This document shows, in pieces, positions 20,725 through 20,815 of a DNA stretch of 20,815 nt. Source of the DNA: Cyanobacteria bacterium UBA1221 (GTDB taxonomy: Bacteria; Cyanobacteriota; Vampirovibrionia; Gastranaerophilales; Gastranaerophilaceae); assembly GCA_002309425.1 (NCBI GenBank), contig DBXD01000009.1, positions 35,285-56,099 of the forward strand. The letters are read 5' to 3'. Position numbers and translations under genes: made by a program. Within the stretch, counting starts at the first letter, position 1. Every line of letters starts with the position of its first letter. A model generated the notes under the pieces. That model saw only the letters and a program-made list of their open reading frames with translations. It was not told the DNA's origin and ran no database searches.

Positions 20725-20815
20725 GTGTCAAAAAAACATTTCAGAAACAAAGTTTCCAAAATAGGGCACGATTACAAATTTATAGCACAGGCGATTGGCA
20801 CTCTGCCGACGCAGA
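20725..20815 (+). CDS. possible 5' end of an unidentified gene, cut by the window edge
   Basis: From GTG at 20725 an open frame runs to the window edge (about 30 codons, MSKKHFRNKVSKIGHDYKFI then AQAIGTLPTQ). Codon choice resembles neighbouring genes. Against it: no Shine-Dalgarno site, the start abuts the T-run after tRNA-Cys, and no family is recognisable. It could equally be non-coding. Confidence 0.2.
   Translation, partial: MSKKHFRNKVSKIGHDYKFIAQAIGTLPTQ

Noticed and set aside
20724..20815. Minus-strand reading frame entering from the right edge (stop near the tRNA)
   Set aside because: Short, uses arginine codons rare elsewhere in the window (CGG, CGC), and no family is recognisable.
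1..20815. CRISPR arrays, insertion sequences or phage genes
   Set aside because: No regularly spaced repeats, transposase or integrase motifs, or phage proteins were found; the region looks like conserved chromosome.

Overview
The window is an AT-rich stretch of a Gram-negative (diderm) bacterial chromosome. It carries an outer-membrane insertase (BamA), the periplasmic chaperone Skp/OmpH and a heptosyltransferase-type GT9 enzyme. BamA has only three POTRA domains, and ribosomal protein L3 has the GSIGAGTTP signature I associate with cyanobacteria rather than the glutamine-bearing proteobacterial form. With the low GC and a separate zinc-type S14, this suggests a non-photosynthetic relative of cyanobacteria (Melainabacteria/Vampirovibrionia, for example gut Gastranaerophilales). 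The lineage is an inference.

Positions 1-7370 (+ strand) hold the S10-type ribosomal operon: rpsJ (3' end only), rplC, rplD, rplW, rplB, rpsS, rplV, rpsC, rplP, rpmC, rpsQ, rplN, rplX, rplE, rpsN. A strong bidirectional terminator ends it right after rpsN, so the usual continuation (rpsH, rplF, rplR, ...) is not here. Junctions are of two kinds: tight (overlap to about 36 nt) or long (about 50-210 nt). Every long one contains inverted repeats able to form RNA hairpins. The rpsJ-rplC and rplW-rplB gaps (about 200 nt each) look like multi-hairpin leaders, the second with mutually exclusive alternatives.

Positions 7380-19552 (- strand) hold, in transcription order: yifB/comM (own terminator); bamA, skp, pyrimidine-nucleoside phosphorylase, and a protein joining a DUF4177-like N-terminus to the soluble export-gate domain of FlhA without its membrane part; a predicted outer-membrane beta-barrel protein; an FtsL/DivIC-like protein and a TPR protein; a secreted HExxH protein; and a CtpA-type S41 protease. 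The theme is envelope biogenesis, division and periplasmic proteolysis. Promoter-like hexamers can be read before most transcription units.

Positions 19553-20815 hold a GT9 glycosyltransferase divergent from yifB, tRNA-Cys(GCA) with a near-consensus promoter, and possibly the start of another gene at the edge.

The most interesting observations are: (1) the membrane-less FlhA C-domain protein in an outer-membrane-biogenesis operon; (2) four promoters whose -10 box lies exactly 6 nt before an ATG, predicting leaderless mRNAs, two of them back-to-back in a 45-bp divergent gap; (3) the hairpin-in-every-long-gap organisation of the ribosomal operon.
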